Below, piece by piece: positions 10,736 to 23,030 of a DNA stretch of 64,000 bases (position 1 is the stretch's first letter; every line of letters begins with the position of its first letter). Location: the NCBI GenBank assembly GCA_023362775.1, contig JALMGJ010000001.1:89716501-89780500 (forward strand). The letters are read 5' to 3'. This DNA is from Charina bottae (lineage: Eukaryota > Chordata > Lepidosauria > Squamata > Charinaidae). The notes under the pieces were generated by a model. It was not told the origin of the DNA. It searched no databases and saw only the letters and a program-made list of their open reading frames with translations. A program made the translations under genes and the position numbers.

Positions 10736-11894
10736 TATTTTAAGTTGACTATTAGTTATCCTCAATAACTTTGACTGAAGAGCTAGAATATATAAGAATA
10801 TATAGAATAAATATACTAGTGACTCAATGGTAAAAGCTTGACTTTGAGAGACTGAGAGAAAAAAGACAGATACCTCCAAATTATGGGTTAGGAGACAGTT
10901 ACTAAGATTTACCATGGACTGCAAGAAGAATTAATCCATCAGTCATGGACTAAGACAAAGGCAAGACTGAGGCAATGATCAGCAGCAGAAACACAAACAC
11001 TTTGAACATGTGATGTAAGACAATAATTAACTAGAAAAAACACTGTGCTTCGCAATGTTGATGAAAGCAGAAGGGAAAACAATGGATAAGATAGATGAAT
11101 AGGAGCAAGGGCATTACAGGACTGTTTTTGGAAGAGCTAAAGCTATAACTAGAAATTGGTTGAGATGGCAAGCATTTGTTCAACAGATACAGACAGTTGA
11201 CCCTAATTCAATGACACTGAACTAATTAAATAATTAATCATCATTTCCTGAAATAATATAAATTTGTCCTAAAGATGGTTTAAGTGGCTTGCTTACACAC
11301 TGTAGACAATTGGGCTAGATGATACTTGTGGTCCCTTCCGACTCCATGTTTCTGTGATTCACAGAGAGCCTCAATATGGAAACTCAAAAATTAGGAACCA
11401 AGAGTTTCTCTATGTACTGCCATAATCCAGGGGATGGAGTGGAATCAGTATCTTCTCCCACCCTTTCCTACCAAGTTTCCATAATCAGAATCTTATCATC
11501 AACATCCAACAGACAGCAGATTATTGCTACAAACTAGATTTTACAAGGAAAACAGGAAATCTCCAGGTAAGTCTTTTAACTAATTTCTTAGAGCTTGCCT
11601 TCCCATCAGCCTATAATGTTGCCTTTCATCAAATCACTTCTTTGCTCAGTACTGGGTTCTCTAAATTCTTGAGAACTAAAGACTGCTGCCAGACCTACTT
11701 TCCAAAATGCTCAGTAGTAGAGCCTATACAGATCATGAGACTTTGGAAAAACCAATACTGGGCTAAAGGATGATTTGCTACAACCCAACTTTGCTCAAAG
11801 AAAACAAACAAGCTCAAAGAATGCACTGAGAACGAGGAATGCTCTCAAGAGTTAAACCAAACCTGCCTCTTGACAACAAGGTCACCTAAAACAG
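10736..11894. other. Unassigned DNA
   Basis: No gene is seen. The phrase at 11300-11360, TGGGCTAGATGATACTTGTGG followed by CTTCCGACTCCATGTTTCTGTGATTC, resembles the 3' end commonly seen in CR1-like LINEs, whose tail carries a TCTGTGATTC motif. A 3' CR1 remnant is therefore possible at about 11290-11362. Confidence 0.45.
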
Positions 11895-11990
11895 ATCCTG
11901 TGTTTATTTGTCTCCTATAACTGCCCAGAGCCCCTCTTTTGAGGGAGATGGGCGATGACGAAATTTGATAAATAAATAAAAATAAATCAT
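11895..11990 (+). mobile_element. L2-like LINE or SINE 3' tail
   Basis: It reads CTGCCCAGAGCCCCTC, then GAGGGAGATGGGCGATGACG, then AAATTTGATAAATAAATAAA. The same tail occurs at 60360-60415 and, more diverged, at 3090-3180. No coding part remains. Confidence 0.6.
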
Positions 11991-12165
11991 CACCACCCAT
12001 AAATGGCTGTTCTGATGTTCTTGACACAGAGTTCAGTAAGAGAGAAAGAAGGATTGATTAGGGAGTTCGAGGAGTGCCACATCCACCAGATCTGCAGTAT
12101 TAGATTTGGTAAACCACTCAAAAATCTGAGGGAAATGGAATAATCAATATCTACTTTGGACTAAG

Positions 12166-12361
12166 TGGAAGTCCAAAGTGGAAATGGAAGGCAAAAGGAA
12201 GAGGGGCCGACCAAGGGCAAGATGGATGGATGATATTCTGGAGGTGACGGACTCAACCTTGGGGGAGCTGGGGGTGGTGACGGCCGACAGGAAGCTCTGG
12301 CATGGGCTGGTCCATGAAGTCACAAAGAGTTGGAAGCGACTGAACAAATAAACAACAACAA
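12166..12361 (+). mobile_element. BovB-like (RTE) 3' end, subfamily 2, with perfect TSD
   Basis: It holds the last 60 codons or so of subfamily 2 (GRPRARWMDDILEVTDSTL, then VHEVTKSWKRLNK) and the AACAACAA tail. A perfect 13-bp duplication ACTTTGGACTAAG lies at 12153-12165 and 12362-12374. At the 5' junction the extra bases GGAAGTCCAAAGT contain the reverse complement of part of the target, a small fold-back often seen at truncated LINE ends. Confidence 0.92.
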
Positions 12362-12374
12362 ACTTTGGACTAAG

Positions 12375-14129
12375 CAAGCTGCAAAATTGTCCATGCCTTG
12401 TTAAATAAATCTACTAAACACTGACAACAACAGATAACCAGAAAGAGAGAGCACCCAGAAAGACAGACAAAAGAAAAGAGTAGGAGAAACATTACTATTG
12501 TCTCAATGGCAGCTGCTATTATTATTTACCAAAAGTAACTGCACAACTGATACTGGCAAAACCAAAAAACCCAACTCAAACCAAATATGGTTGGGAATTA
12601 TCCTTATTTTGATCAAAGCTGGGATTTAATGCTTCATTCAAATGATATGTGAAAGCTGAAGCACACATCAATAACAGTGCTAATTGTAATTAATAGGCAG
12701 TTATAAATGCTAGATTGTATAGAATTCTCTGCCTGGGAGCCTTACCACTAATGGCCATCATAATATAATCTAGACAATTTAGTTTGGATTACAAATTGCT
12801 GCATTCACTCCTGAAAGAGCTTTGTGGGGATTTTGGTTCCTAGTAACAATCACTTATTCCCATTCTTAATTTTTTAAACAAAATTTGCGAAGTGCTAGTC
12901 AATCTATTTTCTCTTGCAGCCACTCCAATGATGTAGAATTACAGTATGAAGACAATTGCCCTTCTCAAATTCACAAGCAGGGTGAGAATAAACTCAGATA
13001 CAGCATTCTGCCTTACTGGAGAGAGATATACCCTCCCAATATACCAACATACCAATTCTGCATCCAGTGTTTCTGGGATGTGGAAACATTTTTAAAATTC
13101 CCTATTTCTGAGGAACTCTACTATACAATATTAAAGTGTAATATCAGGAGTTATATGCAGAATAACGTACACTGAGAATCTAAAATGCAAAAGGAAAAAG
13201 CACCTAAATCAAGTACAATTTCGGGGGAATGAAAAGAAACATATGAGTCCACCTGTCACCCAGTAAGTTATTTGGAAATATTAAAAAATGCAAAGATTAA
13301 AATAGAGCATTCTTAATCAGAAGTAGCTTGGCTCTTTTTAATTAAAAGAGGGGAGGGAAATACTAACCAAGATAAACTGCTAAAGACTATTTCCCTGTGA
13401 ATGTTTTTGCTAATGAGAGAGAGAAATTATGAAATAGCAAAGAAGGAAGCACACATTTATCCCAATCGTTCAAAACCCAGACTATGTATATTTCACCATA
13501 ATTCAATTGTAGAAACTGGTAGGTTAAGATCTTCAAAATTTGCTAAATAGGTTTCAGGGGTGGTATAACAAGACTTAAGGTTTGCAAGTGGGATCTGGGC
13601 CACCTGTGGCTGGGGTGAGAGGCTCATATGACTCCTCCATATTAAAAATAAAAACAAAAAAAGCACTCTCTTCAATGAATAAATTAAGGAAGAAAAGTTC
13701 TCACTAATTGGCCAAGAAAACAATTCACGGAACCTTTTGGGCATCCATTCTTATTATATTACTGTCCTAACTTGTTTAGGGAAAGTGAGATCAGCTTGCA
13801 TGAACTCTCAGATCATTTATGGAAATGACAGAAATTCCCACAGCATTTTGAGCATATACATCATTTGACCAAACAGACCTCTACCGTGGAGTCTACCATG
13901 GTGCTCTGACCAAGAAGGTCCACACTCTTGCAGGTACCCAAGAGCATCAAAGCTCAGATCAAAGGAGTCCTCACTCAAATAGAACATACGGTGGGAATGT
14001 ACAAGAGAAGGCAATAATAATAGCCAGATCTCAGGTCACTCATCATTTAGACTGGGCTGGGATAGCCCAATGTTGAGATAGCCAGCACTGATGGTGCAAG
14101 CATAGGAGAAGCCTTTTACTCCTAGCAAA
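12375..14129. other. Unassigned, repeat-poor DNA
   Basis: About 1.75 kb without a nameable repeat. The 96-codon frame at 12885-13175 has no domain and no splice context that I can support. The reverse frame at 13493-13744 is likewise unsupported. Confidence 0.4.
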
Positions 14130-14225
14130 ACTTTTGCAGCAGCATTTTTGACCAATTGAAGATTCTGAATACTTTTCAAAGGCAGGCACGTGCAGATCAT
14201 GTTACAATAGGCAAATCTTAAAAAT
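14130..14225. repeat. Old interspersed repeat fragment, family A
   Basis: It reads GCAGCAGCATTTTTGACCAA, then GAAGATTCTGAATACTTTTC, then AAAGGCAGGCACGTGCAGAT and GTTACAATAGGC. It matches the fragments at 3365 and 4840 in word order. Confidence 0.5.
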
Positions 14226-16442
14226 CACCAAGCATGATGGCCCCAAGGCATTCAAAGCTTGTCTTTGAAATCAACATTCCAGTTATATTACATATTCCTT
14301 ATGGGGATGATAAAAGTATTGGAGACAAACTATTGGGAAATATTTTGACCAAGGGGATGTGCTACATACTGAGAACTGTATTCCAATGCTGATTTAAGAG
14401 CGTGGGAAGGCTTCCGAAAAACTGAGCCATCTGAAATGAATCTCATTATTCTGAAGCCATCTGAAATTAATCCCATGAGATATACAATGGGATATCCTGG
14501 GGAAATAAACAAATAAACTGTACAAGACTCTGGAGAGAATTACAAAAAGAAACAAAGATGTTTCCCTTTCCTCCAATTCATGCTGTTCAAGAATATATTT
14601 TGCTTCCTCTGCATTTTAATCTTTTACCTCTCTTAGGCCTATCTCTCACGGGCTGTTCTAATGCCAAGGTTTAGTTGTGTTTCATCCCAAGTAAAATTAC
14701 TCCATTCCACAAAAACTCACAGGCTGCTCAAAAGACAGCAGCTATGCAATCTTCCCTTTTACTTTCTTTAAACTCTCATAATGTACCTTGAATACTACCT
14801 TCTTTACACTGCAGTACATGAATACCTAATTAAATCCCAAATGCACATTTTCTGATTTGGGGACCAGGCAGATAAAAAACAGTAGCTCATCTGAAAAGTC
14901 ATTCCCATCCCTGAGACTTAGAACTGTCTATATTACAAATATTGAAAAATGGCCAGTGATAAATGATCCTGCTAGTGAATAGCTGGCTGAAGATAGACAG
15001 ACAGACAGACCGACCGACAGACAGACAGATTTTCTAGTTACCTCTCAATAGGTTTACATATATCAGGAGGAGGACTTCTAATTAAGTTATCCTTTATGAG
15101 GCTTACCTCTCTACACTTCAAAGCCATTTCCCTATCTTCTGTTTGTGCCTTCTTTAATCCCCGTACACATCCTGCATATTGGGCATCCTGACCAAAATGT
15201 AAGTTTTAAAAACTGTTTCACTCTATTCTGTTATTCCTCCTGTTCAATCAAGGATTTCTTCAAACAATGAAAAAATTCTGTGGGAAGCCAAGATCTTTGT
15301 CCAGAGTCCTTGCTCTATAGCCCCTTATTCTGTGCCTGCAGCCTCTTCATTCTGTTCATAAGTAGGACAAGCATGCTTTTTGGCTGAAATGATTTCTGAA
15401 GTAAGCAGGAACCATAAAAGGAATAAAGCATATAAGGTTTCACATGAATACCAGCTTAGTTCAGACCCCAGGATGCAGTCAGGCCAGCTCAAATGACTGC
15501 AGTAACAGCTATTTAACACAGCAATTTCAACTCCAATGAATATAAATGAACCTCCATCTCTTTGAAAAAAATTATAATCAAAATAATAGAGCTACAATGC
15601 AATCCGCTGAAACATTCTGTGCAGTTCCTGCAATTGCTCCTAGTTGTGTGAAGAGATGAGAAACCATGCTGAGCAAACAAATCTTACTCATCTCATTATT
15701 AGAAGTCCTACTTGCACCAGATTCAGAGAATTTCCCAGGCAGCCCCATTCCTGCAGCCATGAGAACTAGAAACCTTTCCTTACATGATTCAGATTTTTAA
15801 AAGACAAATAATAGCCTTACTAATCCAAACTTCAGGTTGGGTTAGGAAGAGAGGCTGGTTGACAGAATGAAGGATGGCAGACTTGGTCTGTCTAGTACAA
15901 GCATACATACATACAGGTTTTTTCTCCTATTTACTCTTTTCTAAAATTTATATTGTTACAACAGCTATTCATACAATGTGTCTTTAACTGTTGTAACAAA
16001 TAGGCAAATGAGAATAATTCTAGTAAGTTCATTCTTCTGATTTGAGCCATCCCCTTTGGATGAGTTGCATGAGTCAAGTGAACATGCACAACTGTAATTT
16101 TTAAGTTGCCAGTTCAAGGCCAGCGTTGTCTTCTGCCCTGGGTAGAACATCTGGCTTCCACACACTTCCACTGGGGGGTGGGAGAGGAGGAAATGGGTAG
16201 CTTCCTTTCTATAATCATCAACAAGGAACACAAAGCCAAACAAGCACAGCTGACATTTACTTAATGGCATTATCCTTCTGTCAGTTCAGAAGCAGTAAAA
16301 CTAGCACTAGATTACTGCATCTGCCCAAAAACACAAATCAGTACAAACAAAACAAAACAAATAAGAACTGAGGGTAAAGGAACCCACTGCCACTCCTAAT
16401 GTGTGTATGGACTCTGGCACAGAAATCTATAAAAATGGACTA
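14226..16442. other. Unassigned, repeat-poor DNA with one GACA microsatellite
   Basis: Apart from the microsatellite at 14993-15030 there is nothing I can name in more than 2 kb. Frames of 60-100 codons (for example 15965-16270, minus) show no domain. Confidence 0.4.
14993..15030. repeat. (GACA)n microsatellite
   Basis: About nine tetramer units, two of them changed to GACC. Confidence 0.93.
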
Positions 16443-16640
16443 AAAGGTAAAGGTAAAGGTTCCTCCCGCACATTTGTGCAGTCATGTCCGACTCTAGGGG
16501 CCGGTGCTCATCTCCGTTTGTTAGCCGAAGAGCCAGCGTTGTCCGAAGACGTTTCCACGGTCATGTGGCCGGCATGACACGTGCGGAACGCTGTTACCTA
16601 CCCACCGAAGTGGTACCTATTAATCTACTTGCATTTGCAG
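16443..16640 (-). mobile_element. Sauria SINE, tRNA head missing
   Basis: The BovB-like tail (GCAGTCATGTCCGACTCTAG as read on plus), the GTTAGCCGAAGAGCCAGCG body and the CATGTGGCCGGCATGAC segment are intact. The copy stops at TACTTGCATTTGCAG, so the tRNA-related 5' third is gone. Confidence 0.9.
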
Positions 16641-17676
16641 GGGAACAGTAGAAATCAAGTGGAAAGGAAAATTAAATGAAATTAAGGGCATGCTATACTC
16701 TCATCTGAAGTATGCAAGCATGCTTCGGATCTGGCATGGGCACCCTCACTATACAGCTGCTCCTATGTGGGCTCAGGAAAATACAGGTTTGAGTAAAATA
16801 GATGTTCAGGAGGTGGTGATCGGGCAGATAAAAATGTGAAATAAACAAGATATGCTTGAAGGCACATATGACTCTATGAGTATATGACATCTGCTAAAGA
16901 AATTCTCATGATTGAAGACTACAACTTGTATCCTTCAAAGTGCAATAGAAAGAGAAGAGATGATACTACAGCTTACAAAATAAATATAAATATCCACATC
17001 TGCACAGATATCCAAGGGAATGAACTTGGTAGAACTACTGAGAGCATCTGGATTAAAATAAGTGGAAGGAGTACAAACTATACTATTGCTGTGATACAAT
17101 ACTAACCATATAAAAATGAGAAGATGTAGATGATGTCTACCACAATAAATCACAGATCATTCAAAAAGGTATGAGGTGGTAGGAACAGGATGTTTAATTA
17201 CCTTGACACTGCCAGGACTCAAATTTTGCCAAGGATGGTCTTTCTAGTAAATTCCTACTTTTTCTTAAAAACAACTTTCTTCTTCAAAGGCCAAAAGGGG
17301 AACAGCTATCCCCGATGGAATGTTAACCAACAAGGAAGACTGAATAGACAGAGCAGAAGTAGGTGGTTTGGAAGGCAAAATAATTGTATTGCTGGAGTTC
17401 TTGATTAAAAACAAAACCCTAAAGCATGAGTGTAGTCAACAGTGTACCTTGAGATTCAAATTTTTAATAATTAGTCCAATTGTATCCAGGTTTTAGTTAT
17501 TTAATTATATCTTATATTCATTTATATTTATTTAATTCTTTCCTTACTGCATGGATCTCCTGAAATAGATTCTGGTCTATAAACATATCATAATAATATT
17601 GCTTAGCTTTTAAAATACACTGTTAATTATGTTGCAAAGACAAATGTCTTTCCAATGTATTTATTTTATGCATATA
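16641..17676. other. Unassigned DNA
   Basis: AT-rich, with no gene or nameable repeat. Confidence 0.4.
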
Positions 17677-18075
17677 CAGTAAACCTTGGTTTAATGGACC
17701 TTAGGTTAGCAAACTTTAGATACAATGGGCAAATTTTTCATGTTTAGGCATTTAACATATAAAGTTCTTTGTTCCAAAGTAGTCCAGACAAGTTTCATCG
17801 TTTGTATCAATTTATGTTTTCTGTATAATGATACAATGATACACATTAATGTAAACAATGTAATTTATATTATTGCCATCATTACATCATTATGCAAATG
17901 AGACACACTGATGTAAATGATATAATTTATGTATCTGCATTAATCTGCATAACCACATCATTACTCCAATGATACAAATTGTTGCAACTGACATAAATTC
18001 AGATTTAACAGGCATTTGGGTTAATGTACATCCAGTCTCTACTTCCAAATGGTCCATTAAACTGGAGGTTTACTT
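17677..18075. mobile_element. Tigger/pogo-like MITE
   Basis: The left end CAGTAAACCTTGGTTTAATG and the right end, whose reverse complement is AAGTAAACCTCCAGTTTAAT, form an inverted repeat of about 25 bp, with TA dinucleotides outside (17675-17676 and 18076-18077). The interior is AT-rich and internally repetitive (AATGATACA and GTAAATGATATAATTTATG words) and has no transposase. Confidence 0.72.
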
Positions 18076-18947
18076 TATATCTGTCAGATCATCTGTCTAA
18101 GAAGACTGACATGAAAAACCATTATTTTAAAAAATTGTATCCTTAGCTTTCACAATTCTCCTACCCAAATAATGTATGGAACAATTACATGGTGTAGGTG
18201 AGACACGTGGAGGTAAATTATTCAAATGAAATCTGAACAGTTTTCTTAGACAGAGACTGTAAGCAGCCATAATCAAACAAAAACAGAGAACCTAAAAATA
18301 TCAGGTAGAAATGATGAGAACCCACAGAAAGACATTTTTTACAAAGATGCATTTCTAGGAAGTATACACGTTTTCCTCATAGAAGATTCAATGGTTTGAA
18401 AAAGGCACTCACATTTTTGCAAAAAAAATGAAATAAAGAAAATTGCAAGCAATGATTGAATACCATCTTACCCTCAATTCTGCATCCAGCCTAGGACCCC
18501 AAACTAGCCTCTAATCCATTAATCTGAGCAATCCATCTGAATCCCTTTTGACTCTTTTGGCACCAGAAAGACATAAACAGATGATGAGCAGAACCAGCTG
18601 CAGAACAGCAAAATAAATGAGAAATATCAGACAAGGCATGTGAAGGCATATATAAATAATCGAATATACACATGCAGACAAATATACAAATGATTCATGA
18701 GCTTTGATTGTTTGAACCATAATCAAAGTATGGGGTGGATTCTCGGGACCATTTCTAATGGATTTTTTGGATGCAGATTTCCCTCCAAATGCATTTCTTG
18801 ATAATGATAATAATCCAAATTATACACTTCAAATATAAAACAAGTCACACACTTTGGGCAAGAAAACAAATTTATGTAAATAAAAATTCTAAGGAACTCT
18901 GAATCATGACATTAGCAGTGATGCATATTACATCTTCCATTCCAGCA
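18076..18947. other. Unassigned DNA
   Basis: No gene or nameable repeat. Confidence 0.4.
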
Positions 18948-18959
18948 GGGACAGAAGTA

Positions 18960-19287
18960 AAAGGGAAAGGTAAACGTTTCCCCACACAGTTGTGTCCGAC
19001 TCTAGGGGCCGGTGCTCATCTCCGTTTGTTAGCCGAAGAGCCAGCGTTGTCCGAAGACGCTTCCGTGGTCATGTGGCTGGCATGACGCATGCGGAACGCT
19101 GTTACCATCCCACCGAAGTGGCACCTATTTATCTACTTGCATTTGCATGCTTTTGAATTGCTAGGTTGGCAAGAGCTGGGGCGAGTGCGGGAGCTCACTC
19201 CCTCACGCAGGGCTAGGGTCTCGAACCTCTGAACTTGCGACCTTCTGATCAACAAGCCTGGCGTCTGAGCCATCGCACCCCCTTGTT
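18960..19287 (-). mobile_element. Sauria SINE, full length with 12-bp TSD
   Basis: The minus-strand head lies at the right, with the B box in the variant form GGTTCGAGACC, and the AACCTTTACC-type tail at the left. A perfect duplication GGGACAGAAGTA flanks it at 18948-18959 and 19288-19299. A few bases are lost in the head (GCGTCTGAGCC). Confidence 0.93.
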
Positions 19288-19299
19288 GGGACAGAAGTA

Positions 19300-20288
19300 C
19301 TATTAGGAAAAAATGTTCTTCCCCATATCCTCTTGCTATTAATAAAAGCCTCCCATGCACTGTGTAATTATTTGTCTGATTATTTGTCCACTGGTTAAGT
19401 GACTCCTGGATTTCCAATATCTAAGGACAGCCAGCCTAGCAGCTGTAATCAGAATGAATGCTAAATCCTCATACTTTGGGGAATTCTCTCTTCTGTAATT
19501 CCCAGAAGAAATTGGCATGCAAACAGACCACGCAGGAACTAAGGTGATTGCTGCTGACAGAACCTAGAAGCTGAAGCAGGGCTACTGAGAGACAAAAAGA
19601 CTGTATTAGAATGCTCCTGGGATCCACTGGGGGTTTGCTTGTAAACATCAAAATCTTTGAGCTTGAGCTAGACTAAGCAAATAAATTAGGGGTTGGCTAT
19701 CTCTTCTTCTAATCAGCCTTTGAGCATATCTTTGACTCATGACAGCCTCTTTGGTTATATTCTTTGCAACTGAAGCATTTAAGTGAACAGTTCTAGTCCT
19801 TGTGAGTATAGGAATATGCTAAATAAACACTGAGCAAAAGAAGTTTGCAGGATGCTCAGGGATGGGGTGGGGGCAATTAAGATTGATACTTAGTTTATTT
19901 TTTTATCTCTTGTGGAAATTAAATGGATTGTGCAGAATGTTTCACCCAAGGAATATTTGGTTCTATTATCCCAATGAATTAAAAGCAGTATTTTTATAAA
20001 ACTACTGAGAGATCATATACATCTAGAAAGTGCAGGATTTAAAAAATCAGCCAACTATATATACAGCTTTTTTCTGAAGTTCTGCCTTTTCATACTTCAC
20101 ATATTTTACAATAAAAAAGATGGGAATGTTACACATAACATTTCACACAAAAAGAAAGCAGGCTCCAAGGTCAGTTAGGCCTTTCTTGAGAGAGAAGGCC
20201 TGATGGTATGGCAATCTAACTATCCAAATCAGGTGATAAATCATGTATTGTTTTGGGGTTTTTAATTGTATTTATAAGATGTTCTTAT

Positions 20289-20290
<2 letters not shown>
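19300..20290. other. Unassigned DNA
   Basis: No gene or nameable repeat. Confidence 0.4.

Positions 20291-20326
<36 letters not shown>
20291..20326. repeat. (ATT)n microsatellite
   Basis: About twelve ATT units. The following words, CTGCTGAAAATC and AGGATATAAATTTGATTAATT, suggest it grew from a LINE-like 3' tail. Confidence 0.93.
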
Positions 20327-20789
20327 TCTTGTCTTGTAAACTGCTGAAAATCTTTTGTGATTGCAGCAGGATATAAATTTGATTAATTAATAAAATAATA
20401 ACAAAATCCAATAAATTATTCTGTATGAATGACTGGGAAAAGGATGAATGAAGCAGTCAAAGATGTTTACTGCTTGCATTCATACTTCCAAATGATGACG
20501 TGTATGACTGTCTGAAATACCTCATAAAAATTAACATTATGGATCATTACAGGACTCATATTCCATTTCTGTATAAATATACCCAGTCTATAAAATAAGG
20601 TTTCCATTTAAAAAATTGACCAGCAGTCATTGCCAAATAAATCTTACAGTTCAGATTTATTTAATCGAAAACTTTATCAGTAAAGTCTTTAAGCAGAAAG
20701 GGGGGAAAGCAATTAGGAGAGATGCTAAGAAACATTTAGACAAACTGAAACTTAAGTGTTCACAGTTAACACAACACCAAAAGTAAAAA
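20327..20789. other. Unassigned DNA
   Basis: No gene or nameable repeat beyond a possible LINE tail at 20327-20395. Confidence 0.4.
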
Positions 20790-20990
20790 TGCTTAGAGCC
20801 CTATCTTGTTCTTTTTTATTTGATGAGTTTCAGCCATTGAGACCTGTGGAGGTGGACAAGGTACTCAGACATGTTCAGTCTACCACTTACATGCTCAATC
20901 CTTGCTCTTCTTGGCTTATCAAATCTAGCAGGGAGGGGCTGTCTGGTTGGGTCCAGATTTTCCATGCCAGCACTGCTAGCTGCCAGCCAA
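20790..20990 (+). pseudogene. L2 LINE reverse transcriptase, N-terminal piece
   Basis: The plus strand reads RPVEVDKVLRHVQSTTYMLN then PCSSWLIKSSREGLSGWVQI. This matches the segment DPCPSWLIKSAQEV of the L2 copy at 43190-45430, just ahead of the RT core. It is cut by the SINE that begins near 21000. It is probably the upstream part of the L2 that resumes near 21405. Confidence 0.8.
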
Positions 20991-20999
20991 CAAGATAGT

Positions 21000-21255
21000 A
21001 TTCCAGTAGAATACAGCAATATCAAGAACTGCTTTATGCCAAGTCAGATTACGTATCCATCTAGACAAGCGTATTCTGCTCTGAGAGCAGCAGCTTTGCG
21101 GGATTCTCGGGCAGATATCATCTTTCCCAACGCCTCCCACCTATTTGCTCATTTTAATTGGATATGTCAGGGACTGAATCTGGGACGTTCTGTTTATAAA
21201 GCATTTATTCTGGCATTGGGTTTTGTTTCCTCCCACAGTTTTGTATCTCCTGGAT
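21000..21255 (-). mobile_element. tRNA-like SINE, copy 1
   Basis: It is about 85 percent identical by eye to 26280-26530 over 250 bp (shared ATCAAGAACTGCTTTATGCC, GCAGCAGCTTTGC, GGACTGAATCTGGGA). The minus strand has a weak B box in TCAGTCCC-type form and an AAAGCA-type acceptor side, which fits a tRNA-derived SINE read backwards. The open frames through both copies coincide only because the DNA is shared. Confidence 0.65.
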
Positions 21256-21404
21256 TGCAGAACATTTGTTGATCTAAAAGTGAAACTAAACCATTAGATT
21301 ACACAAAAGGGGAGGGGGGCAATATTTCTGCAAAATGACCTTTGTCCAGAGATAAGTGAAATTTATGCATAATGAAGCAATGAGATCCCAAGTCATCTTA
21401 TGTT

Positions 21405-23030
21405 TTCATAAAAGAGCTCCATTTTATCCCCTATGCTCTTTAATGTCTAAATGAAACCACTGGAAGAAATAATTGGGGGATGTAGGCTGAGGTGCCATCA
21501 ATATGCAGATGATAGCCAACTCTCTCTCTCCTTTTCATCTAACAAAGATGAGACGATTATCATTCTGAACAAGTGCTTGGGCAGGGTAATGGACTGGATG
21601 AGGGCCAAGAAACTGAGACTCAATCTAGACAAGACGGAGATACTGTTTGTGGGTGGTGCATCAGACTGGCGCACTATCTTGGAGGGACCGCACTTGTCCT
21701 AAAGGAGCAGGGTCGCAGCTTGGGGTGCTCCTAGATCCATCATTGATCCGAAGACACCCAGGTAGCCTTGGTGGCACCAAGTGCCTCTCATCAGCTTCAG
21801 CTGATTTGCCAACTGTAACCTTACCTGGACAGAGACAGCCTCACCAGAGTTATTCATGCTCTGGTAATTTCTGACTTGGACTATTACAATGCATTGTACA
21901 TGAGTGTAAGGATGGAAAACCCAGAAGCAAAGGCTAATTGCAACTGGGTGCTCCAACCTTACACAGGGTTGAGAATGAAGGGAGGAGGAGAGACAGAACA
22001 GGGAGAGAAGACTGGAGGGAAACACAAGCCCCAAGAAAACAAACAGCAACCTACCCATCTGGTTCAGGAAACACGAAAAGCCAGTGACAAAAGAACTGTC
22101 AGTGCTGGCAGACACAAGGCCGGACGAAAGCCATCGAAGAAGCTGAGAGGAAGGGGCAGGACAGAAATGGGGGGAGGAATGCTTAAAGGAAGGAGCAGGA
22201 GAAAGTAGAACCCATTTGTGGCTTTAATGGAGCATGATACTGATCGAATGAAGAGCTACACATATCCCTCGTGGCTTGTGTCGTAAGTTACTGGATTTAG
22301 ATCATAAAGTTCGTGAACCTCACAATGAGGCTGCCTTTGAAAACGGTCTGGAAACTTGTTTGTTCAAAATAGAGTGGCTAGACTGCTCACAGAGACTAGC
22401 CAACATTATGCCAGTACTTTGCCATCTCTACTGACTGCCAGATTTTACTTATTTTATTTATTCAAATTTATTATAGCTGTCCAACTCCAATGGAATCTGA
22501 GCAGCAATCCAGTTCAAAGACCTGGTTTTGATCTTTAACACACTAAACAGCTTAGAACTGTTAGAACATTAGAACATCTTAGAACTTAGAACATAGAAAT
22601 GCCTTCTCCCCTATGTACCTACCCGGACCTCCTCTAGGTCCCTGCACCAAAGGAGGTGAGGTGGGTCTCTACAAGGGAGAGATCATTTTATGTGATAGGA
22701 CCCATAACCCCATAAACCCATAAGACATTTATGAAATGTCTAAGAGAGGCTTGACTAACACCCACATTAGCATCATTCTGGCGCTAGGGGAAGACCTTTC
22801 TATTTTCCCAGGCTTTTTAACTGGCTTTTAATTGCATTTGAATGTTTATTGTTTTAGCTTTGGGATGAATGCCTTGCTGCTGTCTAGTATGTTTGGTGTT
22901 TTCATTTTGCATTTTATTTTATATGTTTTTATTCATATTGTATTTTTTCATGTTTTATTGTAACCGCCTAGAAATCTTTGGCTATAGGGGTGGCTTAATT
23001 TTTTTAAAATAAATAATAAAATTCAGAGAA
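21405..23030 (+). pseudogene. L2 LINE, RT thumb to 3' end, interrupted by solo LTR
   Basis: The plus strand reads FYPLCSLM then MKPLEEIIGGCRLRCHQYAD, DSQLSLSFSSNKDE, NKCLGRVMDWMRAKKLRLNL and DKTEILFVGG: the RT YADD catalytic box and the downstream L2 region. It continues out of frame to GVLLDPSL and DYYNALYM. After the LTR insertion it resumes with QNRVARLLTETSQHYAS, the L2 C-terminal region, and a 3' UTR ending TGTAACCGCCTAGAAATC and AAATAAATAATAAA. Frameshifts and stops make it non-functional. Confidence 0.87.
21905..22324. mobile_element. Solo LTR inside L2
   Basis: The L2 frame is broken exactly after DYYNALYM by 420 bp unrelated to L2. The insert begins TGTAAGGATGG and ends GTGAACCTCACA, that is TG...CA, and a 5-bp duplication ATGAG flanks it (21900-21904 and 22325-22329). 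L2 coding similarity resumes immediately afterwards. This is the signature of a solo LTR left by recombination between the two LTRs of a retrovirus-like or Gypsy-like element. No internal coding region remains, so the family cannot be named. Confidence 0.85.

Noticed and set aside
20871..21272. 133-codon frame with strong similarity to 26251-26634
   Set aside because: The similarity is at DNA level through a shared SINE. Frames differ outside it, and neither copy has a gene context.
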